The position numbers and the translations under genes were made by a program. DNA of 12,791 bases. It comes from an uncultured Oscillochloris sp. Lineage in GTDB: Bacteria; Chloroflexota; Chloroflexia; Chloroflexales; Chloroflexaceae. The stretch lies in the NCBI GenBank assembly GCA_903877945.1, contig CAIRFY010000465.1, positions 1 through 12,791 on the forward strand, written 5' to 3'. Below are positions 5,497-12,791 of the stretch, piece after piece. How positions within the stretch are numbered: the first letter of the stretch is position 1; each line of letters opens with the position of its first letter. The notes beneath the pieces are model-generated. The model made no database searches. It was not told the DNA's origin and saw only the letters and a list, made by a program, of their open reading frames with translations.

Positions 5497-6723
5497 ATGA
5501 CCTCCAATATGCGCGGGATGTTGCTTGCACAGCGTGGTGATAAAAACCCGCTCGATCTGGTTGAGTATAAACTCCGCGAGCAGATCTTTGGTCAAGAGCG
5601 TGCGATTGAGAGCGTGATCCGGGTGCTGAATCGCGCACGCTTTGGCTTCTCGGCTGGGAACCCGCGTCGCCCACGGGCTACTCTGCTCTTCCTCGGCCCT
5701 ACCGGCGTTGGTAAGACGGCCACTGCACGCGCCCTCGCCCAACTGGTGCGCCCTGATGGCGAGGCGTTCCTGAAGATCGATTGTTCGCTGTTTAGCCAGG
5801 GCCACGAGGTGAGCGCCCTTGTCGGCGCGCCACCTTCCTACGTTGGCCGCGATCAGAAGCCCCTGCTCAACCCTGATATTATCGAGCAGGAGAACAGCGT
5901 GGTGCTGTTCGATGAGATCGAGAAGGGCCAACCCGAGCTGTGGAACCTGTTGCTTCAGGTGATGGAGGACGGCGAGATCCTGCTGCTCAACGGCGGTCGG
6001 CGGGTGAGTTTCCAGAATAGTATTGTGGTCTTTACGACCAATGTTGGCGCCAAGGAGATGGTGGACTACCTCGCCCGACGCACAATCGGTTTTCGCACCC
6101 CGCACCAGGATGTCGAGGCCACCGGCCAGCAGATCTATCAGATTGGATTCGAGGCGCTTCAGAAGGTTTTTCAGCCTGAGTGGATCAACCGGCTCGATGA
6201 GATCGTCGCCTTCCGACCGCTCTCTAGCGATGTGCTGCGCGAGGTACTCGATCATATGTTGCTGGAGAGCAATGAGCAATATCTGCGCCACGGTATTCGG
6301 GTTGAGGTGAGTATCGAGGCGAAGGAGTATCTGCTCGATAAGGGCTTTGACCCACGGTTCGGCGCACGCCCCCTGCGCCAGCGCTTGCTGAAGGATCTGG
6401 ACGCGCCCCTGGCCGACCTGCTCTCGTCAGGCGGGGTGCCAGCGGGCAGTAAGGTGCTCGTGGTCTACTCCGGGGTGGACAAACACGGCCAGGCGCTACA
6501 GTTCTATTACGAGGCGGCACCCGAGGTGCTGCGTCAGGCCGAGGAACTGCGGCAAGCGGAGGTGGGCCGGGTTGGTGTGGGCGCGGGCGATGGCCCACAG
6601 CCGCCGAGCGTGAGCTTGAGTAGCGAGCGCGGGAACGCCGCCGAGAGTTCGGCCTCAGCGACTGGGCCGTTTGGCGCACGCGGGCCACGGATTCTGCCGC
6701 CGAAACGGCCAGATGGACGGTAA
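5497..6723 (+). CDS. Single-ring Clp-type AAA+ ATPase (ClpA/ClpC second-ring module)
   Basis: 408 aa from ATG 5497, which has GGAAGG 7 nt upstream; the GTG at 5467 is less well supported. One AAA+ module of the AAA_2 type plus a ClpB_D2-small domain: Walker A GPTGVGKT (67-74), pore loop GAPPSYVG (110-117, Y115, with Ser where ClpB/ClpC have Gly), Walker B VVLFDE (135-140), sensor 1 N182, arginine finger R232 in WINRLDE, and sensor 2 GARPL (289-293). TIGF at 196-199 lies where ClpA has SIGL and ClpC VGF, the loop that docks on ClpP. The N-domain and first ATPase ring of ClpA/B/C are absent: the protein starts about 30 residues before the Clp-like IFGQERAI. The tail (345-408) is Ala/Gly/Pro-rich and basic at its end. 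It would be expected to act as a hexameric unfoldase in the cytosol. A ClpX ortholog is unlikely because there is no zinc-binding domain and the core resembles D2. Confidence 0.88.
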   Translation: MTSNMRGMLLAQRGDKNPLDLVEYKLREQIFGQERAIESVIRVLNRARFGFSAGNPRRPRATLLFLGPTGVGKTATARALAQLVRPDGEAFLKIDCSLFSQGHEVSALVGAPPSYVGRDQKPLLNPDIIEQENSVVLFDEIEKGQPELWNLLLQVMEDGEILLLNGGRRVSFQNSIVVFTTNVGAKEMVDYLARRTIGFRTPHQDVEATGQQIYQIGFEALQKVFQPEWINRLDEIVAFRPLSSDVLREVLDHMLLESNEQYLRHGIRVEVSIEAKEYLLDKGFDPRFGARPLRQRLLKDLDAPLADLLSSGGVPAGSKVLVVYSGVDKHGQALQFYYEAAPEVLRQAEELRQAEVGRVGVGAGDGPQPPSVSLSSERGNAAESSASATGPFGARGPRILPPKRPDGR

Positions 6724-6771
6724 GAGATCTGATAAGACAAGGTTCGTGGCAGCTTTACAGTTTGTCACCCT

Positions 6772-6863
6772 CCGGCCCTCACCCCCTGCCCCTCTCCCTC
6801 ACGGGGAGAGGGGGCTGGGGGGTGAGGACTGTCCGGCGATCACACGACTTTGCATCAGCCTTG
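6772..6863 (+). repeat. Dispersed G-rich palindromic repeat, copy 2
   Basis: A hairpin (about 6777-6827) whose arms read CCTCACCCCC / GGGGGTGAGG and CCCTCTCCC / GGGGAGAGGG with a TCAC-type loop. It is followed by a 29-nt tail (6835-6863) identical to the tail of copy three at 26 of 29 positions (GGCGATCACACGACTTTG...). It lies 48 nt after the AAA+ gene's stop. The sequence just before it (ACAAGGTT at 6737, ACAGTTTG at 6757) also precedes the 80-nt palindromes at 4171 and 4187. Confidence 0.8.
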
Positions 6864-6904
6864 CATCACCCCGCGCCCCCCGATCTTCCCGCCCGGCAAG
6901 CATG

Positions 6905-6913
6905 TGCTATACT
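6905..6913 (+). promoter_or_regulatory. Extended -10 promoter element of the methyltransferase / glycosyltransferase unit
   Basis: TGCTATACT at 6905-6913 is an extended -10 (TG, one base, TATACT). The -35 region is poor (TTCCCG at 6886-6891, 16 nt away), which an extended -10 tolerates. It lies between the repeat and the ATG at 6999, giving a leader of about 80 nt. Confidence 0.4.
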
Positions 6914-6998
6914 GAGGCGCTCTGTTTGATCGCCCACATGGCCTGTCCGTCCTTCGGATCGGCGTGGCTATGAAAGGGATCGTTGGTTAGGAAGATCG

Positions 6999-7862
6999 AT
7001 GTCACCTGCGACGACTGATACGACCGTGATAGATGATAACCGGCCCGCCGCCCTGGTTCGGTTAAGCGCGCTGCGCTGTGTCGCCTATGAGATCGCCCTG
7101 AACGGCTGGCGGATCCTCCACGAGACGGTCAATGATTTTAGCCTCTGGCGAATCATTGAGTACCCGTGGTCTACCAAGGCTCTCGGGCTTCGCCGTGGCG
7201 ACCTTGTCCTCGATATTGGCTCCGGCACGTCCTCCTACCCACATATGCTGGCGAAGGAGGGTGTCGATGTGGTGGTGCTTGAACTCGACGCCGACCGGGT
7301 GCGCTGGCAACTCAATAAGCGTCGTGCGACGGCCCGCCCCGGTGATGGCCGCTTCTTCCCACTGGTGGCAAGCGCTACGGCGATGCCTGTCCGCAGCGAG
7401 AGTATTGATCGCCTCGCCGCTGTCTCCTCATTGGAGCATATCCCCGACGATGAGTCCGTTGGTCGGGAGATCGGTCGCGTCCTCGCTCGTGGCGGCCTCG
7501 CCGCGATCACGATCCCCTACACGAGTACCGAGCGCACGAGTTTTTTTCAGGGGATCAGGACGTTTGTCCAGGTTCAGCGCAACGCTTTTGTGCAAGAGGG
7601 GAAGGTTGGCTCCTTCTTCCGCTTCTACACGGACGCCGATATCGAGCGCGTCTATGTGCGCCCTGCGGACGCCCGCGTCGGTGAGTGGCGCGGATTTGGC
7701 CGCTCGTGGCTGAATGGGCGCTATCACGAGACGAAGCTTACGAAGTACTGGCGGCGCTATGTGTTGAAAGATCTGTTCCTTGCGCTGATCGTTCACCCGA
7801 TTGAGGAGCGCTTTGACCGCAGCGACCCGCTCTATGTCATGTTTACACTCCGTAAGTCTTGA
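6999..7862 (+). CDS. Class I SAM-dependent methyltransferase
   Basis: 287 aa. The Rossmann core shows motif I VLDIGSGTSS (70-79), the acidic end of strand 2 VVLELDADR (92-100), and the motif IV region SIDRLAAVSSLEHIPDDES (135-153), with VLARGGLAAITIPY (161-174) as the next strand. This is the Methyltransf_11-type pattern, binding SAM in the cytosol. Residues 1-65 and 175-287 are extra: the latter includes FVQVQRNAFV and a helical region that may bind the acceptor. AGGAAG lies upstream of the ATG. The gene is followed closely by a glycosyltransferase, which suggests that the substrate is a sugar, lipid or polysaccharide precursor; the exact acceptor cannot be read from the sequence. Confidence 0.88.
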   Translation: MSPATTDTTVIDDNRPAALVRLSALRCVAYEIALNGWRILHETVNDFSLWRIIEYPWSTKALGLRRGDLVLDIGSGTSSYPHMLAKEGVDVVVLELDADRVRWQLNKRRATARPGDGRFFPLVASATAMPVRSESIDRLAAVSSLEHIPDDESVGREIGRVLARGGLAAITIPYTSTERTSFFQGIRTFVQVQRNAFVQEGKVGSFFRFYTDADIERVYVRPADARVGEWRGFGRSWLNGRYHETKLTKYWRRYVLKDLFLALIVHPIEERFDRSDPLYVMFTLRKS

Positions 7863-7895
7863 CTAAGGATGTGCCGCTCGGATCGCGGCCTGACC

Positions 7896-9137
7896 ATGCG
7901 AGTTCTTTACTTCATCCCGCGCTACGATAGTGCCGCAATGGGAAATCGGATCCATACCGAGGTGATCGCCGAGTGGCGTGCCCAGGGTGTCACCGCTGAG
8001 GTGATCACCCTCGCCACAGGGGGAAATCACCTCACTATGCGTGTTGAGGAGGGTATCACGGTTCACCGGCTCCCGGTGAGCGCTGGATACCTGGCGAAAC
8101 TGGCGAATCGCGCTGTTGCGGCGATCTGGCCCTACCCCTATCTGGCGGGGGCGATCACCCACTACCGGCGTTTCATCCAGAACGCCCGCTATGACCTGGT
8201 TCATATCGAGACGGCCTTCCCCCTCGGGCTCGTGGCCGCCCTTGCCCCGCGCCGTGGCTCGCCGCCGCTGGCGGTGACGTTGCCCGGTGCCGATATTATG
8301 GCCGAGCCGGAGTACGACTATGGCTATGGTCGCTTCCGCGCCGTGCGCGCGGTACTCCCACAGGTCTTTCGGCGCGCCCTGGTGCTGCGCGCCGACTCGC
8401 CCCAGATCCACGACCTGGCGGTGCGGCTCGGGGCTGACGCACAAAAAGTTGTTACTATCCCTTACAACATCACCGCCGATAGCTTTCCCTCGCCCGGTGT
8501 CGAGCTTGCTGAGCTGCGCCGCCGCAGCCGGGCGATGCTGGTCGAGCGTCATTCACTCGACCCCGCCCGCCCCATCGTTGTGAGCTTGAATCGGCTGCAC
8601 CCGTTCAAGGGCATCGCCTATCTGATCGATGCGCTACCGCCAATGCGCGCCCGTGGTCTGCGGCCCCAGGTGCTTATCGTCGGCCCTAGCCGTCGCACAC
8701 CGCAATTCGGCGACTACGGCGATTATCTGTCGCGGCGCGCCGCTGATCTCGGTGTTGGCGACGCTGTGACGATGGTTGGCGGTATACCGCATCACGAGGC
8801 TCTGGCGTACCTCGCCGCCGCCGATGCAGCGGTGGTGCCATCGGTCGCCGAGTCGTTTAGCCGCGTGGTGATCGAGGCCGCCGCCGTCGGTACCCCGCCG
8901 GTGGTGACGCGCACGACCGGGGCGAGTGCGTATGTGGCCGCGCAGCACGCGGGGTTGCTGGTCGAACCACGGTCAGGTGAGTCGATTGCCCAGGCTCTGG
9001 CGACCCTCCTCGCTGATGCGGGTACGTGGGAGGGCTACAGTCAACGTGCCGTCGCAATGGCCCCGGCCTTCAGCTCGGCCCAGATCGCCGCCGATCTGCT
9101 GCGGCTCTACCGCAGTGTTTTGGCGTCGGAATCGTAG
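7896..9137 (+). CDS. GT4-type (GT-B fold) glycosyltransferase
   Basis: 413 aa from the ATG at 7896, giving MRVLYFIPRYDS, the usual first strand of GT-B enzymes. An in-frame ATG at 7869 would add nine residues that do not resemble the family; neither start has a clear ribosome binding site, so translation may be coupled to the gene before (stop at 7862). The N-terminal half holds the acceptor-side domain (HTEVIAEWRAQG; FPLGLVAAL). The C-terminal Glycos_transf_1 domain has VVSLNRLHPFKG with the donor-binding Lys, VTMVGGIPHHEALAYLAAAD, and the EX7E motif in ESFSRVVIEAA (E319 and E327), followed by VVTRTTGASAYV. It would transfer a nucleotide-sugar residue to a lipid or glycan at the cytosolic face of the membrane. 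Donor and acceptor are unknown. Confidence 0.9.
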   Translation: MRVLYFIPRYDSAAMGNRIHTEVIAEWRAQGVTAEVITLATGGNHLTMRVEEGITVHRLPVSAGYLAKLANRAVAAIWPYPYLAGAITHYRRFIQNARYDLVHIETAFPLGLVAALAPRRGSPPLAVTLPGADIMAEPEYDYGYGRFRAVRAVLPQVFRRALVLRADSPQIHDLAVRLGADAQKVVTIPYNITADSFPSPGVELAELRRRSRAMLVERHSLDPARPIVVSLNRLHPFKGIAYLIDALPPMRARGLRPQVLIVGPSRRTPQFGDYGDYLSRRAADLGVGDAVTMVGGIPHHEALAYLAAADAAVVPSVAESFSRVVIEAAAVGTPPVVTRTTGASAYVAAQHAGLLVEPRSGESIAQALATLLADAGTWEGYSQRAVAMAPAFSSAQIAADLLRLYRSVLASES

Positions 9138-9201
9138 GGGCGAGGCATCGCCACCTGAGAAATTGTCTGAATTTGAACCTGCCTCTGGAGATAATGAACG
9201 T

Positions 9202-11514
9202 ATGCGACGACTTCCCCTCATACTCAGTGTAATCTGCGTGATCATACTGTCGGCATCTGTTGTTCCGGTCAGCGTCCATGCCGTAACAACCCCACAATTG
9301 CTTAAAGAGATAAATCTTGATGACTCGCAGAATGATAAGTACCCGAATGTTACCGTCTCGGGCCAGACGGTCTATATCGGTGGCGGTGTGAGCCTGGATG
9401 GCACCGATAAAAACACCGATGTGTTCATATGGTCGTTTGCTGAGCAAGCCACGAGTATCGGTCCGGGTACGAGTCTTGGGACGATTGGAGGGAAACGCGA
9501 CTACTCCTCGGCGGCGGTGACCACCGCCCCCGATGGGACGATATACGCGGTCTGGAGTAATATTGATAATCGCACGCTCTCGATACGTCACCGTGATAGC
9601 AGCGGCGCGTGGGGGGCGCGACATATTGTTGCATCGGGAACGAGTTCGTTCTTTTTCTATCCGAAGGTGGCAGTCGATAGCTTCGGCCAAGTCTTCGTAA
9701 TCTGGCAAGACAATGCGAGCCCGCTGTTCCTCAAGGTTTCCAACAACCAGGGGGCGTCGTGGTCGTCAAAATATACGACCACGATCAACACCTATACGTT
9801 GAATCCGACGATTGCCACCGGGCCGAACGGCCAAGTCGTGGTAGGGTACACGACCGTCAATCTGGCTCCCGCCGTTGCCATCTGGACGGGATCGGGGCTA
9901 AGTACGGAAGTACTCATGGGTACGAAGTCCGGGGCTTCCACAGGCACCTCGATTGGGCCAGATGGCAAGATCTACGCGGCCTGGCGTGGCCTTGTGAGCT
10001 CTGGCTCGTCCTCAGGAGCCTTCTACGCAGAGCGTCAGAGCGAAAATAGCTGGAACCGGTCGCACATGATCAGTGGCGATGTAAAGAATACGGTCAATGT
10101 ACTGGTTGACAGCAGTGGCTCGGTACACCTGGGCTGGAATGCGATCATCTCTGGGACGCCCCGGTTCTTTTATTCAATCCGACAGGCGGGCCAACCAGAG
10201 TTCAGCGCGCTGGTTCCCGCAAGTATACCGAAGGTCTATAACTCGCATTTTGCGGTCAGTTCAGGCGGTGCATTTGTCCATGTGGCACTGGAAAACTTCA
10301 CAGGATTGCGGCCATTCATCACCTACGCCCGGTTCTCTGGCTCGGTTGTCGGCATTTCAGCGACGCCGCAGATCGATGGGGGCGCGGCGGCGGTTGGTGG
10401 GAGCAGGACGAGGGTTGATGTCACGTTCACACATGCGGTCGGTCTGACGGATAAATCCCAGGTGCGCTGGCATTGGAATTCGGCACCGACTGATGGCAAT
10501 GGCAACGACGGACTCGGATCACAAGGCTGGCAGACGTACGCGAACCCGCTCTCGGTGCCAATCCCGGCATCTCTCCTTAGTAGTACCACGTGTGCGGCTT
10601 CAACGCTGTACACGCAACTGCGTAATCCGGCGACTGGCGTGCTGGAGGAGACTGCAAAGCAGGACGCAATCTTGGTTGATGAGGTTCTCCAAGGCACAGT
10701 GGATGTCCATAACCCTTACATCAACATCGTCAGTGGGCTCGCGAGTACGGCACGCAGCGCTGCGCCGCCGCCTGAACTCGCTCTGAGTAAGGGCGAAGTC
10801 GGCAGCGGTGATCCGAACTACACCCGTGTGCCACTGATCTATCTGAGCGCGCTGAGTGCGAACGACTGCACCGGGATCACGAGTATCGCGGTTGGCAGGA
10901 GCGCATCTGCCCTTGAAACCACCTATAAAAGCGATGGCAGCGGATTCAGCGGCATGATCCCGCTGCCCGACCTGGCAAATCTCACCAGTGGCCCTCGCCC
11001 AATCGTGGTGCAGTTGCAGGACGGAGTTGGTAATACACGTACCTTCCCCTTCAATATCATTTACGATGACACGAAGCCCACCATCGATCTGGTGAACTCT
11101 GGGCTACCTTTCGCCGTGCCGCCCGTGCCGCCCGTGACAGCTACCGCTGTCTTACGCAACGACATCCTCCAGAACCTCACCTTCACGAATATTATCGCGA
11201 ATGACGACTATTACCCCGGTCGAAAGTTCAGGGGCGTCTGGATCGCCAATAGCCGCACTGCTATTGGTGACCCGCTGACGAACGCGACCCTGAAATGGAA
11301 GACAGTAATTGCCCCTGGCTCACGTACGAGTTTCACGCTTGCCAACTGGAGTCTAGCCACCGGCCTGGCCGCAAGTGAGGTGACACCCGGCACCTACTAC
11401 ATCTACATCCGACTGCTCGACGGCGCTGGTAACGCCTCAAGTGAGGTATTCACACTTCAACTGACGAGCAATGTCACTTTGGCTACGTTGGATCTGCCGC
11501 TCGTGGTTCGCTAG
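9202..11514 (+). CDS. Secreted beta-propeller protein with Ig-like domains and an LPLVVR tail
   Basis: 770 aa, start at ATG 9202. Longer in-frame openings to the left read through the glycosyltransferase gene, while a similar gene at 12631 begins with the same MRRLPL, supporting this start. Residues 6-27 are a signal peptide. From 53 to about 365 the strand pattern G-x-(I/V)-(Y/F)-x-x-W recurs: SGQTVYIGG (53), DGTIYAVWS (111), FGQVFVIWQ (161), NGQVVVGYT (208), DGKIYAAWR (254), SGSVHLGWN (305) and SGGAFVHVA (354), spaced about 45-58 residues. That fits a seven-bladed propeller. SNNQGASW (180-187) is an Asp-box of the sialidase/BNR type. About 400-770 are beta-rich Ig-like domains, including LLDGAGNASSEVFTLQL, and the protein ends LDLPLVVR. 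No catalytic residues were recognised. It may bind glycans or other surface ligands. Confidence 0.85.
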   Translation: MRRLPLILSVICVIILSASVVPVSVHAVTTPQLLKEINLDDSQNDKYPNVTVSGQTVYIGGGVSLDGTDKNTDVFIWSFAEQATSIGPGTSLGTIGGKRDYSSAAVTTAPDGTIYAVWSNIDNRTLSIRHRDSSGAWGARHIVASGTSSFFFYPKVAVDSFGQVFVIWQDNASPLFLKVSNNQGASWSSKYTTTINTYTLNPTIATGPNGQVVVGYTTVNLAPAVAIWTGSGLSTEVLMGTKSGASTGTSIGPDGKIYAAWRGLVSSGSSSGAFYAERQSENSWNRSHMISGDVKNTVNVLVDSSGSVHLGWNAIISGTPRFFYSIRQAGQPEFSALVPASIPKVYNSHFAVSSGGAFVHVALENFTGLRPFITYARFSGSVVGISATPQIDGGAAAVGGSRTRVDVTFTHAVGLTDKSQVRWHWNSAPTDGNGNDGLGSQGWQTYANPLSVPIPASLLSSTTCAASTLYTQLRNPATGVLEETAKQDAILVDEVLQGTVDVHNPYINIVSGLASTARSAAPPPELALSKGEVGSGDPNYTRVPLIYLSALSANDCTGITSIAVGRSASALETTYKSDGSGFSGMIPLPDLANLTSGPRPIVVQLQDGVGNTRTFPFNIIYDDTKPTIDLVNSGLPFAVPPVPPVTATAVLRNDILQNLTFTNIIANDDYYPGRKFRGVWIANSRTAIGDPLTNATLKWKTVIAPGSRTSFTLANWSLATGLAASEVTPGTYYIYIRLLDGAGNASSEVFTLQLTSNVTLATLDLPLVVR

Positions 11515-11569
11515 GGTGCAGGAGAGACGCCCCGGCGGGGCCAATACTTTTCACATAAGGTATCTGCCG

Positions 11570-11711
11570 CCGCTCAGCCCTCACCCCCCTCTCCCTGAGC
11601 GGGAGAGGGGGAGTCGGATGCGTCCTGGTGCGGAATATCCCCTCTCCCCGTGAGGGAGAGGGGCAGGGGGTGAGGGCTGAGCGGCGATCTCACGATTTTG
11701 CATCAGCCCTG
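11570..11711 (+). repeat. Dispersed G-rich palindromic repeat, copy 3 (nested)
   Basis: The outer arms CCGCTCAGCCCTCACCCCC (11570-11588) and GGGGGTGAGGGCTGAGCGG (11666-11684) are perfect 19-bp complements. Inside lie two smaller hairpins: CCCTCTCCC / GGGAGAGGG around TGAGC, and CCCCTCTCCC / GGGAGAGGGG near 11640-11663. The tail GGCGATCTCACGATTTTGC (from 11683) matches copy two at 26 of 29 positions over its full length. It begins 55 nt after the propeller gene's stop. Four G-runs at 11654-11676 fit a G-quadruplex pattern. Confidence 0.85.
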
Positions 11712-11802
11712 TCAAACGAACTTCCGCACGTAGTTCGTGTATGTAGTAGAATAAGGTTCCATAGAGATTTTTTCTATCGACCACAGCCATAGGAGCATAA
11801 AA

Positions 11803-12591
11803 ATGAAGCGATCACGGAGTAAGACGTTGACGGTAAGCCTGCTGGTGGGGGCGCTGGTGCTGGCGGGGGTGGGGTTCGCGCTCGTCCAGGCACCCCAAGG
11901 CGCAGCCCAGGGCCAGGGGGTGCTGCTGAAGTACCCGGACTTCCCACCCACGCCGACGATTGGACCAAACCCCACCCCACCAGCCCAGGTGGCTGGGGCG
12001 AACACGATCCTGGCGCAGAGCGATTTCGCCGATGTGAGCGCCCTGCGTAGCTGGGAGTTTGTCGATCAGTCCTTTGTCATCGCGGGTGCCGAAGGGCAGT
12101 GGACCGTGACGGACGGACGACTGGCGCAAGACTACGCCGGGCCGGTACGCGACCCCTCGATCCAGGAGGTGGCTGCGCTCACTGGCGATCCGGCATGGCG
12201 TGACTACACAGCGCAGGTGAGTTTCTACGATGAGTTTAATGGCACGGCGGGCCTGATCGCACACTACACCGGGGCCGACCCGACGACGGCGAGCTACTAC
12301 CGCATTCGGGCGCTGACCAGCACGTTCTCGGCGACCCCGAAGCTGGTGCTGGAGCGCGTGGATCAGGGGGTGGCCCGTGCGCTGGTGGAGATCAACGGGC
12401 CAGGCTTTACGTCGCGGATCTGGCATACGCTGGGGTTGACGGTGCGCGGGGGGAGCCTACAGGCAACCCTGGACGGTCAGGTGGTGGCGGAGGCCACTGA
12501 TAACGCGCCGCTGCCAGCAGGGCGGGCCGGTATCTACACCCGTGCAACTGGCGGTATCCTCTTCGATGACTTTGTCGTAACTGCCCCGTGA
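11803..12591 (+). CDS. Secreted jelly-roll (LamG / GH16-like fold) protein
   Basis: 262 aa. KRSRSK then a hydrophobic segment (9-30) ending AQA-like residues is a signal peptide or anchor. Residues 41-63 are a Pro/Thr-rich linker (PPTPTIGPNPTPP). About 73-262 show a concanavalin A-like jelly-roll pattern: DFADVSALRSWEF, then GQWTVTDGRLAQD, WRDYTAQVSFYDE, GTAGLIAHYTG, YYRIRA, KLVLERV, WHTLGLTVRGGSLQATLDGQ and GRAGIYTRATGGILFDDFVV, the last being the standard terminal strand. In such proteins this module often binds or cleaves polysaccharides, but no GH16 catalytic ExDxxE is visible, so binding is more likely than hydrolysis. AGGAG lies 8 nt before the ATG. The gene sits between two related propeller genes, suggesting a shared surface role. 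Confidence 0.88.
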   Translation: MKRSRSKTLTVSLLVGALVLAGVGFALVQAPQGAAQGQGVLLKYPDFPPTPTIGPNPTPPAQVAGANTILAQSDFADVSALRSWEFVDQSFVIAGAEGQWTVTDGRLAQDYAGPVRDPSIQEVAALTGDPAWRDYTAQVSFYDEFNGTAGLIAHYTGADPTTASYYRIRALTSTFSATPKLVLERVDQGVARALVEINGPGFTSRIWHTLGLTVRGGSLQATLDGQVVAEATDNAPLPAGRAGIYTRATGGILFDDFVVTAP

Positions 12592-12630
12592 GCTGATGTG
12601 TCAGTATCCTGATGCCTGGAGAAAAAAAGT

Positions 12631-12791
12631 ATGCGGCGACTTCCACTCGTGCTCAGCATGATTTGCGCGATCGTGCTATCAGCGTACATCGTTCCCGCCA
12701 GTGCCCAGAGTACAACGCCCCGTCTGCTTAAAGAGATAGACATTGGCGACTCGACAGCCAGCAAGTATGCAAACGTCACCGTTTCAGGCCA
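12631..12791 (+). CDS. Second propeller-family protein, 5' part only (cut by window end)
   Basis: Codes for 53 residues before the window ends. It starts MRRLPLVLSMICAIVLSAY, a signal peptide, then TTPRLLKEIDIGD and SKYANVTVSG, and matches the start of the protein at 9202-11514 at about two thirds of positions (MRRLPL, LS, IC, LLKEI, NVTVSG). The upstream region is also alike: CTGGAG lies before both ATGs, 9-11 nt away. This is the N-terminal part of a tandem paralog of that gene. The rest is outside the window. Confidence 0.8.
   Translation, partial: MRRLPLVLSMICAIVLSAYIVPASAQSTTPRLLKEIDIGDSTASKYANVTVSG

Noticed and set aside
4355..6291. Long minus-strand frames opposite the TPR and AAA+ genes
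   Set aside because: Antisense to clear genes with conserved motifs; composition is that of a reversed high-GC gene, with no recognisable domain.
7869..7895. Earlier ATG for the glycosyltransferase
   Set aside because: It adds nine atypical residues before the standard MRVLYF start, and the AAGG before it touches the ATG.
8926..9201. Longer start for the propeller protein
   Set aside because: The frame stays open to 8926 but that part lies inside the glycosyltransferase gene, has no signal peptide, and the paralog at 12631 begins at the same MRRLPL.

Overview
The window looks like chromosomal DNA from a Chloroflexota bacterium, probably near the class Chloroflexia (Chloroflexus/Roseiflexus type). 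Reasons are the moderately high GC, the strong Shine-Dalgarno sites, the G-rich palindromic repeats sitting just 3' of genes, and a large secreted protein ending in an LPLVVR-type tail that I associate with this phylum. The assignment is inference; no rRNA or marker gene is present. No tRNA, rRNA, CRISPR array or intact transposon was seen.

Left part, minus strand (1-2394). An ammonium channel (Amt, TTG start) is followed 51 nt later by an unrecognised 46-codon gene with a good ribosome binding site and one membrane segment. A hairpin with a trailing T-run lies 34 nt after that, so the pair reads as a short transcription unit. A secreted or anchored SIMPL-domain protein follows with its own leader hairpin. 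No PII (glnK) gene is beside amt; the small membrane gene occupies the place where one might be expected.

Divergent gap (2395-2985). About 590 nt without a gene, holding an AT-rich patch with a -10 for the minus strand, a perfect 16-bp hairpin carrying a Shine-Dalgarno-like sequence, and a promoter for the rightward gene.

Centre, plus strand (2986-6723). A secreted M23-type peptidase with Ig/FN3-like C-terminal domains starts at a TTG set by a perfect ribosome binding site. After it come two tandem 80-nt palindromes. Next is a promoter-driven TPR / B-box zinc-finger membrane protein, then a compact single-ring Clp-type AAA+ ATPase that keeps an IGF tripeptide at the ClpP-docking position but lacks the N-domain and first ATPase ring of ClpA/ClpC.

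Right part, plus strand (6999-12791). A class I methyltransferase and a GT4-type glycosyltransferase are followed by a secreted protein predicted to be a seven-bladed beta-propeller plus Ig-like domains, then a secreted jelly-roll protein, then the start of a second copy of the propeller gene, cut by the window end. This suggests a surface-glycan or cell-envelope locus with a duplicated propeller gene.

At least three copies of a dispersed G-rich palindromic repeat lie 3' of genes (1-49, 6772-6863, 11570-11711). The best candidates for undescribed biology are the small membrane gene behind amt, the single-ring Clp-like ATPase, the propeller family and the gene-end repeats.
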